Shown here piece after piece: positions 43,356 through 54,097 of a DNA stretch of 64,000 bases. Source of the stretch: Viola odorata. Its lineage: Eukaryota; Streptophyta; Magnoliopsida; Malpighiales; Violaceae. The DNA lies in contig OY829540.1 in NCBI GenBank assembly GCA_963691705.1, positions 46,474,158 to 46,538,157 on the forward strand. Direction: 5' to 3'. How positions within the stretch are numbered: the stretch's first letter is position 1; every line of letters starts with the position of its first letter. Position numbers and translations under genes: made by a program. Below the pieces are notes generated by a model. That model was given only the letters and a program-made list of their open reading frames with translations. It made no database searches and had not been told where the DNA came from.

Positions 43356-43782
43356 CCTTATATCCCGTTCAGACTAAAATCTTCACGCCCAACTTGGTAT
43401 AAATATTTATCCTGGAAATTTTGCTAAATTCTTAAGAAAAAGAATTTTATATCACCATAGTCAATAGATCATAATGATACCCAATTATGATAAAGTGGAC
43501 ACTAAATTATACAATGGTCAGATATTCTAGTTTGTAGATGATTTTATAGACCTATGAATGAACTAATTGAGTCAATAGTCTATGAAAGACTGTAATTTTT
43601 TTGAAGAGTAAAAATTTGTCGAAATTGATTTTAGAACTTTTCTAAGACTATAGACTTAATGAGAATAGCCTTGAGAAAAAATTTAGAATCAATTACGATA
43701 AGTTTTTATCCCACGGTAAATGGATGGTTGGGTTAGGATGGCGCCATACAATGTCGCATCGTCTACGTATATAAACCCCATG

Positions 43783-43803
43783 ATTATCAACTTCGTTGAT
43801 AAT
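43783..43803. repeat. Perfect 9-bp hairpin
   Basis: ATTATCAAC-TTC-GTTGATAAT, 9-bp arms and a 3-base loop. No gene nearby, so a terminator role is not indicated. Confidence 0.6.
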
Positions 43804-44140
43804 GGCCATTTTGTACAGTTCATTATTGAATTATACCTTTTTAAATTCAAATTTCTCAATCCAAATTTGGCTTCCAAGATCAATTGGATTTACAATATAG
43901 TGACATATGAGTAAAATAACAGAGTGGTTATTAATATACATAAAATATATGGAATTTATTTTAATATATTCTAATAAAATTAGTTTCTCATATGGAGTGA
44001 ATAGATTGACAATTATCCTACTCTAAAACATGAGTTATCATATTGAAAAACGTATTTATTCCGGTCTTGATAATAGCCAAATATATATTCCATATGAATT
44101 TTAAAAATTCATCAACTACATGCCAGGTATCCCTTTCAAA

Positions 44141-44203
44141 CAATTTCTCAATTCAATTTGAAGCTATCTTATTGAATTGAGAAATTGAGAAATTGAGAAA
44201 TTG
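44141..44203. repeat. 16-bp inverted repeat followed by 8-bp tandem repeat
   Basis: CAATTTCTCAATTCAA (44141-44156) is perfectly inverted at 44172-44187, with a 15-base loop. The right arm runs on into further copies of AGAAATTG (to about 44203). Could be the relic of a small inverted-repeat element. Confidence 0.7.
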
Positions 44204-45564
44204 TATTCAATAGAAGTTATCTTTTTTGAAATTTAATTCAACATGGATAAATTGTGTTCTAGTGTCATTTCAATATACCATTTTCATATTAATATAAATA
44301 GATACAAGTTGTTTTTCTCAACCTGTATCTGGGAAATAAGGACATCAATTATTCTAAAATTCTGAAAACACTAAAAAGCAGGATTGACTAATAGTGGTAT
44401 TGTCAATACGTATGACCATTTTGTGGTTATGATAACTCAAATATGTGTCTGCCATAATGGGTAATTGATGTGTGGGAAATATTTTTTTCGTTGATTATTA
44501 ATAAGTTTCTCACTATATTTAAAGAGGTTGCGGGAGATCAATCTATGTAATGTACTGGTGGAGCTACAATGTGAGAATATAAGTTAATTTATTTTTAAAT
44601 GTAAATTATTTGTTAAATATAAAAAAAATACATCTTAATCTTTTTTTTAAATGTAAATTATTTTAAGTATTATTATATTATTTTAAAAATAATATTCTTT
44701 ATTCGAGTTCATATTTTTTATTTTAATTTAGTAAAGGGATTGATTTTAAGAGAGTTAAAGAAACATAAACTAGATAAAAGTGACAAATAAATGGTAATAT
44801 TTTTACTTTTTCTAACATAAATTATATGGTAAAATAAAGAACAATCTTTATGAGAATAATTGAGAAGTTTATTTATATTGACAATATTATCCATATATTA
44901 TCAAAACAATTTATATTAATTTTATTTTTATGAGAGAAATATTATATATTGTACATAAAATATTTTCTACATGGGTTAATAGTATTTATTTTATTTTAAT
45001 TATTTAACTATAATTTTAAAGCAGTACATGGTTTATTTTTTCAAAAAAATTATTTTTAAAGTTAAGAAAATCATAAAATAATTATAAGTGATAAATAAAA
45101 AGAGAATTTATAATTTTTCCTAAAATTAATTCAGTGACAAAAGTTGATTAATGAGTTTGAATAGTATAAAAGGATTAAGTTAGATAATTAAAAAGAGATA
45201 CTGAAATTAATATTTTATAATCTAATCATCAAATAGTTATGGTTATACATTTTCCTCCAATATTTATGAGTTTTTTCAACTTTTTACCTTTTATTTTTAT
45301 TTTTTAACCACTTATAATGTTTATATGAAAACGTTTTAGGATATTATAGGTTTCTAATGTAAGTCTTAAAACTATAGTGTCCGAAGTGAAAGATTTTTGA
45401 AACTATAAAAAAAATTATGTAGTTTACCCTAAAATATATTCTAGGGAAAGTAATAAGATTTGTTTTAAAAAAAATTGATTATATTATTAGTTATCATTAT
45501 AATATCATGGATCGAATGCATGATTTACGTCATCAAGATAATATGCGATAGGTATATAAAATAT

Positions 45565-45888
45565 ATTAAATAAATATTTATTGTAAACTTAAATTCGTTA
45601 GAACGTTAAAGTTAAATTAACTTTGAGATAAGATATGGTTACAATGAGTAACCTTTTGAATCTTTAAATTAAAAATTAAAAATTAAATGACACAACTCTG
45701 AATCTCACCTCTATCTATCAAAAAAAAAAATGTGCAACTCAATATGCATGAGTCATGTATAAAAAAACAACAATAAAATAAATTGATTAATAGGTAGTTA
45801 CTAATTTATAAGTTATCATTATACCTAAAATAATTAAATAAATATTTATCGTAAACTTAAAGTCCTTAAAACCTTAAAGTTAAATTAG
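45565..45888. repeat. Diverged direct repeat pair in AT-rich spacer
   Basis: About 56 bp at 45565-45620 recurs at 45833-45888 with roughly 80% identity by eye (TAAATAAATATTTAT(T/C)GTAA... GTTAAATTA). A shorter shared AGTTATCATTATA precedes each (45489 and 45811). Possibly two remnants of one old repeat. Confidence 0.55.
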
Positions 45889-46348
45889 TTTTTCAACTAA
45901 TAACAAATGGATGAGAGTAAATTTGCGTAACTTAATAGACTACTGTAAAAGTACACAAAAGATCTCACTCACAGATTCGTAATGCGAGTGACGAATGTTG
46001 ATGAAGTTAATATAAATAAGAAAAATAAATAAAAAATTATGTTCTAAACCATAAGTTATGGATTAGATGAGATACATAAATATCCTAACGTTATTTTCAT
46101 CTTAATCTAATAAAAAATATCTTAAAATTGTAATACTTTATTTATTTATAATAGTAATAATAATTTCATGACTAATAACTATTACTGTTATTATTATTCT
46201 AATCCAACATATTAAGAAATCATTTTTTTTCCAAAAGATAACAAAATATGATATTATTACAAAAATAAAAAAAATAAAGGACAAATACAGTAACAAAATT
46301 CTCCCTTTTATTAGATTACAATCACAATTATTTTTAGACTATTTTTTA

Positions 46349-46383
46349 ATTATTATTGTTGTTGTTATTGTTGTTGTTATTTT
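46349..46383. repeat. GTT/ATT trinucleotide microsatellite
   Basis: ATTATTGTTGTTGTTATTGT-type run with more GTT units; a related TAA-type run is near 46148-46200. Confidence 0.6.
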
Positions 46384-47118
46384 CTATTCTATGCGTTGTC
46401 ATTATTAGAATAAGAACTAGCAAGAAAGAAATATAAGAGAGAAAAGAAAAGAAAAAACAAAGTGTAAAATATTAATTCTTTTTAGTTAAAAATAAAAAAT
46501 CTATAAACAAATATGTAAAATAAACAAGAAATTATCTTGCTTCAATAAACTATTTTTAATAAAAAATAAAAATAACTATGAAATTCTTTTTATAACGTAT
46601 TATTCTTAAAAATTATATATACATAAATATTAAATTACTTAAGTTTGATTTCGTAAAATTTGTAATGATAAGGAATTATTTTTCCTTATTTAATTATGTG
46701 ATTATTTTTCATACATAAACATGAAAAAAAATAGTTTGTACATCTACTTAAATTATAATATTTAATTAAATATTAAACTAATTTTTTATTGAGTTTGAAT
46801 CTTTAAAGAAAAATTCATTAGTGGTTGTTTTTAAATAATTACATAATTATTTACAATATTTGGAGAACTGAAATAAAAATAATATAAAATATCATTTTAA
46901 ATATATAAATTTTAATTTATAATAATTTATTTAATTGAGTTAAAATTGTTTTAATTCTAAAAGTTTAAAATTAATTATTTCAGAATTAATACAAGATTTT
47001 TCTGTGAATACCTGCATTAGAACATCAATAACAATACTAATATATCGCTTATAATATAGTTTAAGCACCATAGTAAAAAAAATTGTTAATCCTATTTTTG
47101 GAGACATTATTAAAATAA

Positions 47119-47326
47119 GGATTTTTTGCATGGGGTCCCCCTGTACTTTAAAAAAGAAAACAGCTTCCTCCCCTCAACTTTAAAAATTTAAAAACTGTTC
47201 CCTGAACTTAAAGTCAATTGCAAAGCGTGGTCTCTCCGTCAGTCAACGCTGACGTCCGTCCGTTTTAACCTTTTTTTGCCGGTTTCGCCATTTCTTCCTC
47301 CCGGTTGCTCTGCTGCTCCTGACATG
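47119..47326 (+). repeat. MULE left terminal inverted repeat
   Basis: 208 bp. Blocks shared with the right end in inverted order include TCCGTCAGTCAACGCTGACG, GGTTGCTCTGCTGCTCCTGA and CTGTACTTTAAA. It contains a near-palindrome, GTCAGTCAACGCTGAC. Confidence 0.85.
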
Positions 47327-47391
47327 ATTTGACAATTTAATTTGCATCTTTCATTTTCATCTTTCTTTCGTTTTTCTTTTCATTTTTCTTT

Positions 47392-47603
47392 CATGAAACA
47401 AACCCCTCTCCTGCTCCTCTCACTGACCCAAATTAAAACAAACTCTTTCCTTTACCCAAATTAAATCATTCTCTTCCTCCTCCTGCAAAAACAAACCCCT
47501 CTCCTTCATTTTCTTTCTTTCATTTTCTTTCATTTTTCTTTCTTTTCTTACATGAAACAAATCCCTCTTCTTCTCCTCTCACTGACCCAAATTAAAACAA
47601 ACC
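47392..47603. repeat. About 55-bp direct repeat, 159 bp apart, inside the MULE
   Basis: CATGAAACAAACCCCTCTCC... at 47392 and CATGAAACAAATCCCTCTTC... at 47551 share over 50 bp, including CACTGACCCAAATTAAAACA. Together with the intervening CTTT-rich sequence this suggests a 159-bp subterminal duplication. Confidence 0.7.
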
Positions 47604-48400
47604 CCTCTCCTTCTCCTCCGCGGCGGTCTGGGTGTGGTGTGGCGGCGATTTGGCAGTGGCTCGGTGGCAATTTGGTGGTGAGCGAGGGTGCTTCGTGCAG
47701 CAATTTGGGTTGGTGGAGCGGTTGTGATAGATTTGGGTAAAGGGGTTTATGGTGTATCGGATTTAATTTGGTGATTTGGGGGTTGATGCGGTAGTGAGGT
47801 CGGATGGATTTATTTTGAGGCGTTGGTGGTTTGGGCGGTTAGCAGTGGTGATGGCGTGGGGCAGTGGCGATGGGTGGTGGTTCGGGTGGCGACTTGGGTG
47901 GTGGTTCGGGTGGAGATGATGATGATGATCTGGTGGAGATGATGATGATCTAGTGGCCACAGATCTGTATCGGGTTCTGACTGGTTTTGGATATGGCTTC
48001 TTTGATCTTAATGGAATTTTGTTTCCTCTGTTTATTATTTTTCAATCTTTTTTTTATTTCAATTTTATTCAGGGAAGAAAAGTATGCATAGATTGTTGGT
48101 TCTGGTTAGGTGGTGTTATATTTGTTTGACAATTATTTTTGATCCATTCCTCTTATTGTTATCAATTTTGTCGGTTGTTGATGGAAATAAATATATGGGC
48201 CAGGTTAATTGCATTGATGGATCTGCTTTACTAGTAGTCTTGAAGGAGATTGGGAAATTGAGTTTCGGAAATTTGAGATTTTGAAATTGAAATTGAAGGG
48301 AGGAAGATTGGGTGTGAAATTAGAATTAAAATTAATTAATTGGTTTGGGGGTTTGATTTAGTGAATTGAGTGTAGAGAGGAGAAGAAGGTTTAATTGAAA
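47604..48400. other. MULE interior, possible captured fragment
   Basis: 47620-47950 is GC- and GT/GG-rich with Gly-coding GGT/GGC runs and GATGATGAT repeats, unlike the AT-rich surroundings. 48040-48300 has a T-rich tract ending TTCAG followed by a 66-codon ORF (48084-48284) whose translation is hydrophobic near the start; it matches nothing I recognise. The T-rich tract plus CAG resembles an intron-exon border, so host gene capture is possible but unproven. Confidence 0.4.
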
Positions 48401-48585
48401 AAGAAAAAGAAAAAGAAATGAAAGAAAGAAAAGAAAGAAAATGAAAGAGAGAAGAAAAGAAAAGAAAAAGACTAGAAAGTTTAATTTTCATGAAAAAGAA
48501 TAAAGATGATAGTGATTAGTTGATTAAATGCAGGGAAAGAAAAAGAAAAATGAAAGAAAGAAAAGAAAGAAAGAAATGGTGAAAC

Positions 48586-48792
48586 CATGTCAGGAGCAGC
48601 AGAGCAACCGAGAGGAAGAAATGGCGAAACTGGCAAAAAATGGTTAAAATGGACGGACGTCAGCGTTGACTGACGGAGGGACCATGCTTTGGAATTGACT
48701 TTGAGTTCAGGGAGCAGTTTTTGAATTTTTAAAGTTGAGGGGAGCAAGCTGTTTTTTTTTAAAGTACAGGGGGGCCCATGCAAAAAAAACCC
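48586..48792 (-). repeat. MULE right terminal inverted repeat
   Basis: Reverse complement of 47119-47326 with scattered differences (roughly 85-90% identity by eye). Confidence 0.85.
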
Positions 48793-48801
48793 TTAAAAAA
48801 A

Positions 48802-49297
48802 TTATATTATACCAAAAATATTTTTGTGTGAAATATTTTTTTCTACATAAATATTATATTTTAATATTTTCAAATAAATTCCACATGTACAACGCCACGT
48901 GCCAAAATAACCTAGTAAAATAAAAAGAAAAACCGCGTACATTTATTGCTTTGCCGGTTTTAATAAGCCTCGCGTGAAACGTTTGTAGCGCGGCGCTCCA
49001 GTGGAAAACGCCTGAATTGCCATTATTTGGTGCAGTGAGAATCGATGGTAATGGTGACTTGGAAAGTTGAAATGTTTTATGGAAAAAGAAAATTAGGCCA
49101 ATACTCTTCATACCACATCTATCTATATACACACCACACAGCCTGCCTTCACATAAAAAGAGAAGTCATTATTTATTTTGGAACATTAAAATGGAATTAA
49201 AGCCCCTTGCCTGTTTTCGCTCAATCTCCATCCACTCTAGAAAATGTATACTCCAGTTTCTACTAGTAATCAAACCAAACAAGATTAATATACTTCC
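48802..49297. other. Flank between MULE and Tat-2, possible plant promoter
   Basis: About 500 bp not matching any element in the window. It has CCAAT (49098-49102), TATATAC (49124-49130) in a CTATCTATATACACACCACA context and an A-rich leader, which together resemble a plant core promoter. Tat-2 starts 170 bp downstream, after CTTCC (its left target-site copy, partner outside the window). No following exon is visible. Confidence 0.35.
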
Positions 49298-49780
49298 TGA
49301 TAAGATTCGAACTTCTGGATAATCGGGGTGAGGATTATGGCCGCTCGGAGTCACTGTAGTTGTCGTCGAGTGTACCTGCAAGGTGCCGGAGGGGGGCTCC
49401 GGCGTAGACACTCCGATGCTTAAGTTAGTATGGTTGTTCAAAATGGTAGGGGTTTGAGTAGCGATCCTAGGCTTACCTTTTATCTTTGAATGGTGGGATA
49501 TTTATAGGCAGGGCGCGAGCGTTACCTCTAGGGGAGAGGGCGTTATCTAGGAGCGATAACCCCAGTGACGTCATGGCTGACCTGGGATGGGATATCGCCG
49601 TGCGTGTGGACAGATGACGCGTGAGACTCCCCCCCCCGGCTGATGTTGACCATCCCAGGGCTCTTCTCTCGATGAAGGGCGGCAACCTCCGTGGTAGGCG
49701 CCCGATAGGTACCGCCGTATCCGGCCTTAATGCGGGGGGTAGTGACGGAAATGCCCCTAAAATTGTCTTGATTGTTATCA
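49298..49780 (-). repeat. Tat-2 left LTR (3' LTR in element orientation)
   Basis: 483 bp, TGATAAGATTCGAAC...GATTGTTATCA. The minus-strand TATA box TATAAATA corresponds to 49499-49506. Confidence 0.93.
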
Positions 49781-49915
49781 CAAGCCCAACTGAAAATGAG
49801 CCTGAGTGTTTACCGAGGGCTGACGCTTCCTTTTGCTTCTATCGTCCTGCGGCGGTTAACGGGATGGCTCGTTCTTCGTGGGACACGTGTCCACATCCGC
49901 CCCTCCTTTGGGGCC

Positions 49916-49921
49916 TATAAA
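49916..49921 (+). promoter_or_regulatory. TATA box of antisense gene A, Tat-2
   Basis: TATAAA in GGGGCCTATAAATTT, 60 bp before the ATG, with G-box CACGTG at 49884-49889. The 19-bp repeat relative lies at 49785-49803. Confidence 0.65.
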
Positions 49922-49980
49922 TTTGAAATTTCTCCGCACAAATTTCACATCTCTTTAGCATTTCTCTTGGTATTTTCATC

Positions 49981-50365
49981 ATGGATGAACTGACAAGAAA
50001 CTTCTTGCTCTCCAAAGCCCACACCCTGAAGAATCTCACTGAGGCGGACATTGGTTTCCTAGAAACTATGGCGAGGAAGACTTCTGAGGATGTCATGGAA
50101 CTCCAGGGGATGATGACCCCTCTCCTATCCAAAGCAGATTGGGACTTCCCTAGAGGACTTCAATCCCCTGGAGAGTGTCACTAAGTTGGCCGCCACAATC
50201 TCTCGCATCGAGGTGGTGATCACCATGCTGCTATAAAGGAAAGACTTGCTGGGGTGCTGCCTGAAGGGGATGAGGGTTCGTTCTTCTAAGTTGACCACGG
50301 TTGCTGATGCCCTGAGGGAGATCCCGGTGCTGCCAGGGGAGGATGATGCTAGGTCTAATGCCTGA
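49981..50365 (+). pseudogene. Antisense gene A, Tat-2
   Basis: Starts MDELTRNFLLSKAHTLKNLT with Glu where Tat-1 has a stop, then SEDVMELQGMMTPLLS. A frameshift near 50135-50145 moves the remainder to another frame (PLESVTKLAATISRIEVVI), followed by a TAA near 50233-50235, then KDLLGCCLKGMRV and ADALREIP, ending TGA 50363-50365. The damage differs from that in Tat-1, so both derive from an intact gene. Most amino-acid positions are conserved, with many third-base changes. Confidence 0.7.
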
Positions 50366-50883
50366 CCACTTGTCGTCATCGCCGCGTCCCTTTTGTATGC
50401 TCTCTTTTGTGTACTCGGATGTATGCATCGGGCCGTTAGGCCATACATAAATAAAATGCCTTTTCGTTATTCCGCTTGTGACTTTTCTTCTTTCGCGATA
50501 CGTTAACTGACACGTCAGTTAAGGGCCACATCAACCCAACTAAAATAAGTCTGTCATTGGTTGGACTTCTGTAGCACTCACTCCGCCAGGTGGTGACGGT
50601 TACTCTCGCGAATCGTTGCACATTAATTTCACGCCACCCCTTCAGTATCAACTGATTGGGCGGTTTTTTGGCATCTCTCGATCGATGAGAAATCCCGACA
50701 GGCATGATCACAGGATCTGATTATGCCATTAAGATCATTCTTCTCAAAGCGTACTGATTTCTCTTAAAGGTCGTGCGGGAAGGTAGGAAGGCTTCTTTGC
50801 TTCGACTATTTAAGGGGATTCTTTCTTCTTTTTCCTGTTCATCTCCTTCTTTGTATTTCTCCGTTGAGATTGTCTAATATTTC
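50366..50883 (+). promoter_or_regulatory. Intergenic region A-B with promoter of gene B, Tat-2
   Basis: Includes ATAAATAAAATG (about 50446-50457, poly-A signal-like), the second 19-bp repeat relative (50535-50552), the conserved block TGATCACAGGATCTGATT (50704-50721) and TATTTAA (50807-50813) 71 bp before the ATG. Confidence 0.55.
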
Positions 50884-51285
50884 ATGGTTGATTCATACTT
50901 CCTGGATACCCATAAGCATGAGTCTCCACTGACTCCTCCGACTTCGCCAGATTCCGACGATCCTCCTCCGCCATGTCTGAGAAGGCGACCTACCTGACGT
51001 AAGGGTCGTAAGAGGCTGAAAAGGAAAGCTTCTGGGACAACCAACGTGTCGTTTGACCTCCATATCCCCACTGTTCGAAGGGGCGATGAGGTATTTCCCC
51101 ATATCGATTGTTTCATGGAAGGAGGTTCCTCCAGCGATATCGATGTCAAGGTAGCAGCTCCTGCCGCTAAGAGGGAGTCAAGTCCTCCAAAGCCCAACCC
51201 AGAGAAGAAAGTTGATGAGCCTTTCCCTTTCGCTGACGAGGAGTTTCCATCCTCAGATGGAGATAACTCCTACTGGCCTTCTTAG
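50884..51285 (+). pseudogene. Antisense gene B, Tat-2
   Basis: 134 codons from ATG 50884 to TAG 51283-51285 with a single TGA at 50995-50997. Conserved with Tat-1: SPLTPPTSPDSDDPPPPCL, KGRKRLKRK, VRRGDEVFPHI, FMEGGSSSDID and C-terminal SSDGDNSYWPS. The central linker is variable in length and sequence. The pattern of conserved N-terminal Pro/Asp block, basic patch and acidic YWPS end suggests these are the functional parts. Confidence 0.7.
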
Positions 51286-51799
51286 TGGCCTGACGAGGAC
51301 TAGTCTTTAGGTGTCATGCATGTTGTAGATGTCGTATGGCTTTTCATGAATAAGATGACGCTCTTTTCTTTTCTCCCTTCTTAGTCACGTGTTCGTGTTA
51401 ACTCTACCAACGTTGGATGGTTAACGCTGGGAGGTTGGTTGCTGCTGGATGCAACCGTTTCTTCAACCTCCATTTGTCAACTGCCCTCCTTTAAAGATAT
51501 AAATGCTTAGCCATAAATATCTTTCAGAGGTCTTTCCACGTGTCGTTTTCCACTTTGTACGTGTCCTGTCTTCATAGGTTGTTCAATTCTCGAGTTTTGA
51601 CCTTTAAAAGGAAGCAACTGCTCTCTTCTCACACTTTTACTCGCGCTTCAAATTTTTCACATCATTCTCTCTCTCTGTTCCTTCTTTTGCTCGAAGGAGT
51701 TTTCCCCAACCGTTCGTCGGCGCCGGTGGCCTATTCACTGCTTCCTTCTTCAAGGTATTTTGCTCCATCTTCTTCAGATTTTCTTCTCGTTGGTTCATT
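51286..51799 (+). promoter_or_regulatory. Gene B 3' end and gene C promoter, Tat-2
   Basis: Poly-A-like block TTGTAGATGTCGTATGGCTT then ATGAATAAGATG (about 51321-51357), G-box CACGTG 51537-51542, TATA-like TTTAAAA 51603-51609 and a pyrimidine-rich leader sharing CAACCGTTCGTCGGC with Tat-1. Confidence 0.55.
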
Positions 51800-53442
51800 A
51801 TGCGTATGACTAGAGATCAAAGGGGCCTTCAGAGACCTTTAGATCTAGAAGTCGAGAGAACACCCAGTCTTTTTACTTGCGAAGCGGTTCTAAAGGCTGA
51901 GCTGGAGAGTAATGGTATCTCCTTTCCCCCTGATTATTCTGTTAAGGTTCCTGAGGCTGGTCTGCGGCTTTATGACCCCCTGTGGAGAAACTATAGAATG
52001 GTTTATTTTAAGATGTTCCTTTATGGTTTTCGTTTCCCCATTCATATTTCTGTAAAAAAGTTGTTGCGCGAATATGATATTAACCCGGCTCAGATAACCC
52101 CTTCTTCCTGGTGCGGGATTTACGCCTTTCTTTGCGCTTGTGAGTTGCAGGGTATCTTTACTCCGTCCGTCAATCTATTCCGTAGATTTTTTTAGCTGTA
52201 GATGTCGCAATTGTTTGGTAGATATCACCCCAAGGTGGAATGATGCGTTCGTTCAGTCCTTTTGGCAGAGGTTTCAGGGCTTCGAGGAGACTGTGGCTGA
52301 CTGGAAAAGTGGTTTCTTCATTGTTGGGTTGCCTTTCATTCCGTGGCCTAGGGGCTTCAATCGAGGACTTATCGGTTCCGTTTGGGAAAACCCAGTAGTG
52401 TTGTCTAGGGGGGAGTTAGCTCACGCTAACACCTTGCTAGAAATAGATATATTGTTCCGTATTCGAGAGTTTGCCTTGTACAGGCGCATGGAAGAGTGTG
52501 TTATAGGTGAGTTTTTCTCTCTCTGCGTTATCGCTTTGACTTGTTCGCTGTTCTAATATATCTTGTTGGCAGATGATGTTGGAGGTCAACCGTCTGGGGG
52601 GAATAACGTTCCTTTAAACGTGTTGCCACTCCAAATGCTACCGGCCTCTCCACCACCTGAGGGTTCCAGCCATCAAACTACTCAGCCGAAGAGGAGGAGA
52701 ACTAAGACAGTCGTCGGGGGAGGGCACGGTATTTCGGCTCGAGCCTCCCATTTCCTTGACAATTGGATGCCGATTCGGGACAAAGGAGTGACTTTGAGTC
52801 GGCCCACGACTAGGATAACCGACAGCCTTTCTGGCGGGTGAGATATTTGGCTCGCCTGAGGATGAAGAGGAGTTGCTGCGGCTTCCTCCCGATATTCAGC
52901 ACGCACATGTCCTGAATGATGTCTTGGCCGGCTTCCGCAAGATGCACTACTTTCTCAAAGCTCATGGCGACAAGCTTCGACGTCCACCTAATTCGAAGGA
53001 GCAACTGGATGCCGCTTTGACTAAAGTGAAGGAGCTGACGCGACTTCAGAATCGCACCTTGGCGGAGTTGAGTGATCGTCATGCTGAACTTGCAAGGGAG
53101 AAATCCAAGGGGAAAGCCAAAGTTGAGTTCTTGGAGGCTAAGTTGGTGGTGGCTAAAGCTGAGTTGGTTACCGCCGACAAGAAAAACTCTCTTCTTCGTG
53201 AAGAGATATCGTCTCGTGATGTGGATCTAGCAAGGGTTCCTTTGAAGATACGTTGGTGGAAGAAAAAGACCATGTGGGCCTTCACCGTCGGGTTCATGGA
53301 TTACTATCGCAGTGGGTCTTTCGATCCTGATAGGATAGCTGATTATGCCTTTAAGAAGATGAATGAGATAGACGGGAGCCAAGAGGGTTTTCTTTCCTTA
53401 GGAGAGGAAGAGGGGGATGATGGCAATGAGACTCTCCCGTAA
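51800..53442 (+). pseudogene. Antisense gene C, Tat-2
   Basis: Exon 1 (51800-52506): MRMTRDQRGLQRPLDLEVE, MVYFKMFLYGFRFPIHISV, INPAQITPSSWCGIYAFLC and DITPRWNDAFVQSFWQRFQG. One extra T in a T-run (about 52187-52193) shifts frame. Intron 52507-52572. Exon 2: a short linker with the basic KRRRTK, FLDNWMPIRDKG, then a junction at about 52840 where about 690 bp present in Tat-1 are missing and frame shifts. After it come GSPEDEEELLRLPPDIQHAH, a coiled coil with a single LREEIS unit, and WWKKKTMWAFTVGFMDYY...FDPDRIADY. Ends TAA 53440-53442; the next about 50 bp resemble the longer Tat-1 tail. Confidence 0.72.
52507..52572 (+). other. Predicted intron in gene C, Tat-2
   Basis: 66 nt, GTGAGT...GGCAG, same codon phase and place as the Tat-1 intron at 18888-18952. 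Confidence 0.68.
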
Positions 53443-54097
53443 TCGGATGGTGCCGATGTCGCGGGAACTTTGAAAACTCCACATGTCCCTTCTTAAAGAT
53501 CACTTTTCTACTTTCATTCTAAACATTGATGCCATTTACCTTGTAATGCTTATTGTGTAATAACGCTTGGGATTCTTCTTTAAATAACGATCGATTTTCT
53601 GCCGCGGCATCTCTCTTTTTCGCTTTGTCGTGATGACGCGCCATTCGCTATCGCGTCTGTCTTGATTTGAAAATCGATCCTGCTTTTCAGATCATTAAAT
53701 GCTCAAGATCCCTTCATTAATGCAGGAGAGAAGTCACGACGATCCTGATACACGTATCTGTTTGAGGGCCCTCCAGGGGTTGGCGTGCCCTAGGAACCGG
53801 TGAGATCAAAGCGTCTTCTCGCTTCCCTAGAATCATACTCATTGCTCATGTCTTTTCTTCATAGTGCGTCACACATGTGACGATTGTCGCATCAGTCATT
53901 TTATTCAACTACTAGGGTTATAAAACCCAACATAAGTTTCTTTTTCCCTTTTCTGTCATTCTATTTTCGCCTCTCCTTCTCCTTCTCGAGTCGTTTTGTG
54001 TTTCTTCTTTCCTCTATCTGGGCATTCTAGGTTTCTCTTCCAAAAAGGTATTTCTATTCTCATCTGTAGTCTTCTTTATTCTTTCTTTATTTTCGCT
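53443..54097 (+). promoter_or_regulatory. Gene C 3' end and gene D promoter, Tat-2
   Basis: Conserved block TTGAAAATCGATCC (about 53667), ATTAATGC (about 53718) and TATAAA at 53919-53924 in CTAGGGTTATAAA, 174 bp before the ATG at 54098. Confidence 0.6.

Larger units (their letters stand above)
43361..47118. other. AT-rich intergenic spacer, no gene recognised
   Basis: About 3.75 kb, strongly AT-rich from 43900 on, with no ORF longer than about 64 codons and none with recognisable coding features. It contains hairpins, short tandem repeats, a dispersed direct repeat and microsatellites listed separately. This is the only long stretch not assigned to a transposable element, so it may be old decayed insertions or true intergenic DNA. 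Confidence 0.6.
47119..48792. mobile_element. Non-autonomous Mutator-like DNA transposon with long TIRs
   Basis: 1.67 kb bounded by about 208-bp terminal inverted repeats (47119-47326 and 48586-48792). The ends read GG(A/G)TTTTTT..GCATGGG inward. Flanks TTAAAATAA (47110-47118) and TTAAAAAAA (48793-48801) match at 8 of 9 positions, fitting the 9-bp target duplication of Mutator-like elements. No transposase is encoded. The interior holds a GC-rich segment unlike the surroundings, so it may be a gene-capturing (Pack-MULE type) element. The inverted symmetry extends loosely further inside as CTTT-rich (left) and GAAA-rich (right) tracts. Confidence 0.75.

Noticed and set aside
43783..43803. Hairpin as a terminator
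   Set aside because: No T-run role in plants, and no gene ends nearby.
47763..47960. His/Pro-rich minus-strand ORF within the MULE
   Set aside because: Produced by GGT/GAT repeats on the plus strand; simple-sequence artefact.
48854..49132. 92-codon minus-strand ORF left of Tat-2
   Set aside because: Overlaps AT-rich flank, composition not protein-like, no recognisable motif.
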